Shown here: positions 43,200 through 46,672 of the stretch, one piece after another
Numbering within the stretch: position 1 is the first letter of the stretch
Layout: each line of letters begins with the position of its first letter
Assembly (NCBI GenBank): GCA_963933195.1
Contig: CAWVUS010000009.1
Coordinates: forward strand, 1 to 46,672
Length of the DNA: 46,672 bases
Direction of reading: 5' to 3'
From: UBA8437 sp963933195
GTDB taxonomy: Bacteria > Planctomycetota > Planctomycetia > Planctomycetales > Planctomycetaceae
Notes under the pieces: generated by a model
The model's database searches: none
Told to the model about the DNA's origin: nothing
Seen by the model: only the letters and a program-made list of their open reading frames with translations
Made by a program: the position numbers and the translations under genes

Positions 43200-45584
43200 T
43201 TAGCGGTCGCGACGTGCCGCCGGGACCGCTGTCGTCAGCCTGGTCGCCGGGGGCTTGGGCATCATCAACGCGGCGTAAGAGTAGAACGGGTAGACGCTCC
43301 ACTCGACACCGGCGATCACGTCGGGAAGTCCGTCCGAGTTGTAGTCGCCGATCCAGGGGTGAGGGCCGTGGTTGGTGATGCGGATCGAGCGGCCGTAACA
43401 TTTCATGGTCTGTGGCGAGCCGAACAGCGGGGCGGTCCGGGTTCCGACGTTTTTCAGCAGGTAGATGCTGCCGCCCTCCAGCGTGCCGTGGTGAGACCCC
43501 CCGGTGCTGTAGACGAGGTCGATCAGGCCATCCCGGTTCCAGTCAACCGGCCGGAACGATTCGGTCCAGGTGGCTCCTCTTTCGGCCACCTTGCCGGTCA
43601 GTTCTCGACCGTCCTTGAGCCGGACGACGGAATGGCGTTTGAGTTTCAGGTTGCCCTGGTTGTCACGATGCTGAACGAACAACGTGGCCCGGTAGCCGGA
43701 TCCCTCGCACGTGATGAAATCGGGCAGCTTGTCGCCATTGAAGTCGGCCACCGCGGCGCCGGTTCGCCACATGAATGGCTGGTTGGGTTCATGCGGATAG
43801 ACGCCGTTGTTGGAATCTCGCGAGGCGGCACGGGTCGCCGAAAGGGTCTTGAGCTTCGAGGAATCGGGGTAGCCGTCGCAGACGACCTGCTGCCGTGGGC
43901 CGAAGCGTGGAGCGGTTCCCGGAGCTGCGAGGTTGCGGAACCAGAAGATCCGGTTGGTCTCGTTGGGACAGAACAGGTCCAGGCGACCGTCGGCGTCCCA
44001 GTCGGCCAGAACCGGGAAGGGGTATCCCATGTTGTGAGAACTCAGCGGTGGGCCGAGCAAGGGGTTGCGGAGCAGTCGGATCGGTTTGCCGGACGAGAGA
44101 ATTCGTCGCGGACTCTCGTAACGCGGGCGGACGTCGGTTCCCGAATTGATCACGATCCGTGGCCAGCCGTACCCTCCACCGACCAGCAGGTCCTGGTCGC
44201 CATCGTTTTCCCAGTCGCACAAACACGGCCACGCCTGGTCGGACAGTGCCAGCACGGCATCGGGCGATTCGGCACGACCCAGGCGTTTGAAGCGAGGTGT
44301 CTTCAACGAGCCCTTGGCCCCTCCCGCTCGAGCACTTGCCTGGCGGTAGATCGCCAGTTCCTGGAACGTGTTGTACTGAACAACGAGCATGCATCGCCCC
44401 TCGATCCGTGACGCCGAGACCATCGTGACGTCCGATTCGGTCACGTCATCCAACGGGGCAGGAGCTGCGAACTCGAGTCCCTTGGTGTCGAGCCGACGTC
44501 TCCAGACCACCCGGCCACCGTAGCCATCTTCTGCGGGGGCGGTGACGTTGATGGCATCCAGTCGCCCATCGTGATCGAGATCGGCAAAGGCAGATCCCTT
44601 GGGGAGTCCGTGTGCAGCGGGTGACTCCAGCTTGAGCGGCCAGCCGGTCGGAGAACTGTTCTTCAGCCACTGGCTGCCGAAGACGAGGTCCAGGTCGTTG
44701 TCACCATCCAGGTCGACGGCCTGGCAGGTGGTGGCGGATGGAACCGAGAACGAGAGATTGGCCGCAAAGATCGGGGCGCCACCGGGCTGTCGACGCTTTG
44801 TTCCCAGCAGGATCCGCGCCTTGCGAGTGTTCAGGCTGAAGTAGAGCAGGTCCAGCCGGCCGTCGCCGTTGAAATCGACACATTCGACGGCGCTGTATGC
44901 GTTGTGCAGATCCAGGATTGAATCGGGAGCCCCGGGTTCAAAATACCGCAACCGTTGCAGGTTGCCGAACTGGTTGGGATGTTTCGACGCGATTGCCGGG
45001 TAGACGATCGGCGCGGCCCAGGGATCGCCGTCCCGGTACGCGTAATTCCAACTGCCGACCAGGTCCGGGCGTCCATCACCGGTCAGGTCGTGCAATTCGG
45101 CCTGGAAAAAGGAAGTGATTGGACGATGGGGGCCGGCGTTGTACCTGAGCAGGTCGCCGACTCCGATGGCGGGGACATGGCCTTGCGGACGCAGGGGAAC
45201 GCGGGTGGCGGTGGTGCGGAACCGGATGATCCAGGACGTGTGGTCCGGGTCGACAATCACCCACTCCACTCGACCGCGATCCGAATAAGCAAAATCCTCG
45301 GTGCGGGCCGAAGCCACCACCTGGCCCGTGGCCTGGTTGACGACGCGAATCGAGTTGGCGTCGAGCACTCCGTCGTGTTGTCCCTGTCGGATCTGCTTGG
45401 CAAAGTCGATCGTCACCGACATCGGCGTGTGGGGAAACTCCAGCTTCGAAGTGACGGTCAGTCCGATTTCGAGTTCCGCAGCGGACGCGGGGAGAGCCGC
45501 GAGGGAGGCCAACACCAGGACACCGGTGGTGACAAAAGGCAATTGGCGCAGATTTTGAAAGAGAATCATCATCACCCGGGGCAT
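43200..45584 (-). CDS. Exported FG-GAP/VCBS repeat protein
   Basis: This protein has 794 residues from the ATG at 45584; an in-frame ATG at 45605 is equally possible, and neither has a strong ribosome-binding site. A signal peptide ends near an ASAAE motif. Nine DxDxDG-type calcium-binding loops are spaced along the protein: DLTGDGRPD, DFNGDGRLD, DLDGDNDLD, DLDHDGRLD, DWENDGDQD, DWDADGRLD, DFNGDKLPD, DWNRDGLID and DYNSDGLPD. This fits an FG-GAP beta-propeller, perhaps more than one. The N-terminal 100 residues lack these loops and look like a beta-sandwich. Such proteins bind ligands or polysaccharides outside the cell; none is proven catalytic. It is divergent from the lipoprotein gene by 89 bases. 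Confidence 0.9.
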   Translation of the reverse strand: MPRVMMILFQNLRQLPFVTTGVLVLASLAALPASAAELEIGLTVTSKLEFPHTPMSVTIDFAKQIRQGQHDGVLDANSIRVVNQATGQVVASARTEDFAYSDRGRVEWVIVDPDHTSWIIRFRTTATRVPLRPQGHVPAIGVGDLLRYNAGPHRPITSFFQAELHDLTGDGRPDLVGSWNYAYRDGDPWAAPIVYPAIASKHPNQFGNLQRLRYFEPGAPDSILDLHNAYSAVECVDFNGDGRLDLLYFSLNTRKARILLGTKRRQPGGAPIFAANLSFSVPSATTCQAVDLDGDNDLDLVFGSQWLKNSSPTGWPLKLESPAAHGLPKGSAFADLDHDGRLDAINVTAPAEDGYGGRVVWRRRLDTKGLEFAAPAPLDDVTESDVTMVSASRIEGRCMLVVQYNTFQELAIYRQASARAGGAKGSLKTPRFKRLGRAESPDAVLALSDQAWPCLCDWENDGDQDLLVGGGYGWPRIVINSGTDVRPRYESPRRILSSGKPIRLLRNPLLGPPLSSHNMGYPFPVLADWDADGRLDLFCPNETNRIFWFRNLAAPGTAPRFGPRQQVVCDGYPDSSKLKTLSATRAASRDSNNGVYPHEPNQPFMWRTGAAVADFNGDKLPDFITCEGSGYRATLFVQHRDNQGNLKLKRHSVVRLKDGRELTGKVAERGATWTESFRPVDWNRDGLIDLVYSTGGSHHGTLEGGSIYLLKNVGTRTAPLFGSPQTMKCYGRSIRITNHGPHPWIGDYNSDGLPDVIAGVEWSVYPFYSYAALMMPKPPATRLTTAVPAARRDR

Positions 45585-45673
45585 TTCTTGTCTTGACCAG
45601 TTCATCCCAGCATCATTACAAGTCCGCCTCGTTGATGTCGACTGAGAGAATTGTTTTTCCAGCGAGAACCGAG

Positions 45674-46048
45674 ATGAACCGCGTGCGGGTTGCGATGTTG
45701 ATGGCGGCGGTGGTCGCCGTGGGCGTGTCCGGCTGCCAGTCGGCCCGGTATGTGCTTCGGGAATCTGATCGCGGCATCGTGGCGATTCCGGCGAACACAA
45801 ATTTTTGGCCCTGGAAGCACCGTGAAGGCGCCGAGAAGCTGATGCAACAGCACTTCCCCGCTGGTTACAAGATTGACCGGGAATTCGAGGAGGTGGTTGG
45901 CAAGACGACCACCGCCGGTGAAGATTCCGACGGCCAGACGGTCCAGTTGGCCGAGGGACTGGTGACACTCGATACTGCCCAGCGCCGCAGCACGTCAACG
46001 ACGACCGACGTGACCGAGTACCGCATCGAGTACCGCCGGGACGAATAG
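45674..46048 (+). CDS. Small lipoprotein of unknown function
   Basis: This 124-residue protein starts at the ATG at 45674, which places a hydrophobic core before a lipobox (VSGC, Cys21). It is therefore predicted to be lipid-anchored after signal peptidase II cleavage. The earlier in-frame start at 45593 would put the signal peptide inside the protein. The mature part has a motif-like WPWKHREGAEKLMQQHFP and a Thr/Ser-rich end. I do not recognise a named domain, although similar short lipoproteins with an SDRGIVAIP-like segment may exist in planctomycetes. It lies 58 bases before the sialidase gene and diverges from the FG-GAP gene. Confidence 0.82.
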   Translation: MNRVRVAMLMAAVVAVGVSGCQSARYVLRESDRGIVAIPANTNFWPWKHREGAEKLMQQHFPAGYKIDREFEEVVGKTTTAGEDSDGQTVQLAEGLVTLDTAQRRSTSTTTDVTEYRIEYRRDE

Positions 46049-46106
46049 CGACCCGCGACCGTCTCTGCGATGATGACACGGACGACATGTCCTAAAGGTC
46101 CATCGC

Positions 46107-46672
46107 ATGATTCGTACTATCACCACGGGTGTGCTCTCGCTCGTTTTTCTGGGCAGCGTGTCTCACGCGGCCAATCCGGTTGTCTCGCACGAGTTCGTCT
46201 ACAAAAAAGCTGCCTTTGACCAGTGCCACGCCTCGACGATTGTCGAGACGACTGACGGCACCCTTGTGTCCGCCTGGTTTGGTGGCACTCGCGAGGGGCA
46301 AAAGGACGTTTCGATCTGGGTCTCGCGACGGAGCAGCGACGGGTGGTCTGATCCGGTCAAGGTGGCCGACGGGGTGCAGTCCAAGACACGACGGTTTCCA
46401 TGCTGGAACCCGGTGCTGTTTCAGCCCCGCACGGGACCGTTGATTCTGTTCTTCAAGGTCGGCCCCAGCCCCAGTCAATGGTGGGGGGAATGGATGGTTT
46501 CGGACGATTCGGGACAGACCTGGAAGAATCGCCGCCGGTTGCCGAAAAAGGGCATCGGCCCGGTCAAGAACAAGCCGATTCAACTGGCAAACGGGGAGAT
46601 CTGGTGCGGTTCGAGTTCCGAGCACGACGGTTGGCGGGTGCACCTGGAAGTCACCCGCGACGCCGGACGGAC
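46107..46672 (+). CDS. Exported sialidase-like (BNR/Asp-box) hydrolase, C-terminus beyond the window
   Basis: The ATG at 46107 has AAAGG 8 bases upstream, and the frame stays open to the right edge (188 codons). Residues 1-21 form a signal peptide. The body resembles the sialidase/neuraminidase superfamily: HASTIVETTDGTLVSAWFGG, VSIWVSRRSSDGWSDP and an Asp box in SDDSGQTWKNRR. Family members of this planctomycete type are often annotated as exo-alpha-sialidases, but many act on other sugars or lack tested activity. The catalytic tyrosine and remaining Arg ligands lie beyond the edge. It fits the glycan-processing theme of the window. A role in sialic acid release is family inference. Confidence 0.86.
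   Translation, partial: MIRTITTGVLSLVFLGSVSHAANPVVSHEFVYKKAAFDQCHASTIVETTDGTLVSAWFGGTREGQKDVSIWVSRRSSDGWSDPVKVADGVQSKTRRFPCWNPVLFQPRTGPLILFFKVGPSPSQWWGEWMVSDDSGQTWKNRRRLPKKGIGPVKNKPIQLANGEIWCGSSSEHDGWRVHLEVTRDAGR

Noticed and set aside
41311..43401. Minus-strand open frame of 696 codons
   Set aside because: It is antisense to the symporter and its translation is rich in Gln, His and Asp without domain structure.
42657..44411. Plus-strand open frame of 584 codons crossing the symporter and FG-GAP genes
   Set aside because: It overlaps the end of one real gene and lies antisense to another.

Overview
The window looks like chromosomal DNA of a planctomycete (phylum Planctomycetota). It is GC-rich and densely coded. 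It is dominated by families largely confined to that lineage: exported PSCyt1/DUF1549/DUF1553 and DUF1587/DUF1592/DUF1588/DUF1585 cytochrome-like proteins, Tat-exported DUF1501 and DUF1552 proteins, a DUF6797 protein, giant PQQ/LamG proteins and an FG-GAP protein. I see no phage, insertion sequence, CRISPR, tRNA or rRNA.

Layout. (1) 1-13613, minus strand: a six-gene collinear block. In transcription order it holds a DUF1501 protein, a 1390-residue exported PQQ-LamG-methyltransferase-like-PQQ protein, a di-CxxCH DUF1549/DUF1553 protein with an NPCBM-like carbohydrate module, a second DUF1501 protein, a UxaE-type uronate epimerase and a DUF6797/LamG protein cut by the left edge. (2) 13754-18877, minus: E2, fused E1 alpha/beta of a 2-oxoacid dehydrogenase complex, and an Nramp-like membrane protein with an EF-hand-like insert. 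(3) 19026-29759, plus: DUF1592-type cytochrome protein, DUF1552 protein, a pentapeptide-repeat/DUF1549/DUF1553 protein and a DUF1501 protein, tightly spaced or nearly abutting. (4) 29760-30205: the only gene-free stretch over 300 bases. It ends in a compact four-stem structure with a terminator-like last stem. (5) 30206-33829, plus: VOC protein, SDR oxidoreductase, SMP-30-like protein and amidase. (6) 33879-35288, minus: a DUF1501 protein. (7) 35490-40084, minus: metallophosphoesterase, SbcC/YhaN-like ATPase and class III aminotransferase. (8) 40264-43185, plus: a small anchored protein, then a DUF485 protein and an acetate-type sodium symporter. (9) 43200-46672: an FG-GAP protein (minus), a lipoprotein (plus) and a sialidase cut by the right edge (plus).

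How the genes may work together. Blocks 1 and 3 repeat one theme: a large exported protein with two CxxCH motifs is encoded directly before a Tat-exported DUF1501 or DUF1552 protein. Carbohydrate-type modules (NPCBM, LamG, sialidase) and a uronate epimerase suggest glycan processing at the cell envelope, but no reaction can be assigned to the DUF families from sequence. The most unusual items are the pentapeptide-cytochrome fusion, a module shared by two otherwise different cytochrome families, a methyltransferase-like fold in an exported protein, the EF-hand-bearing Nramp-like protein, and the structured RNA candidate at 29975-30135.
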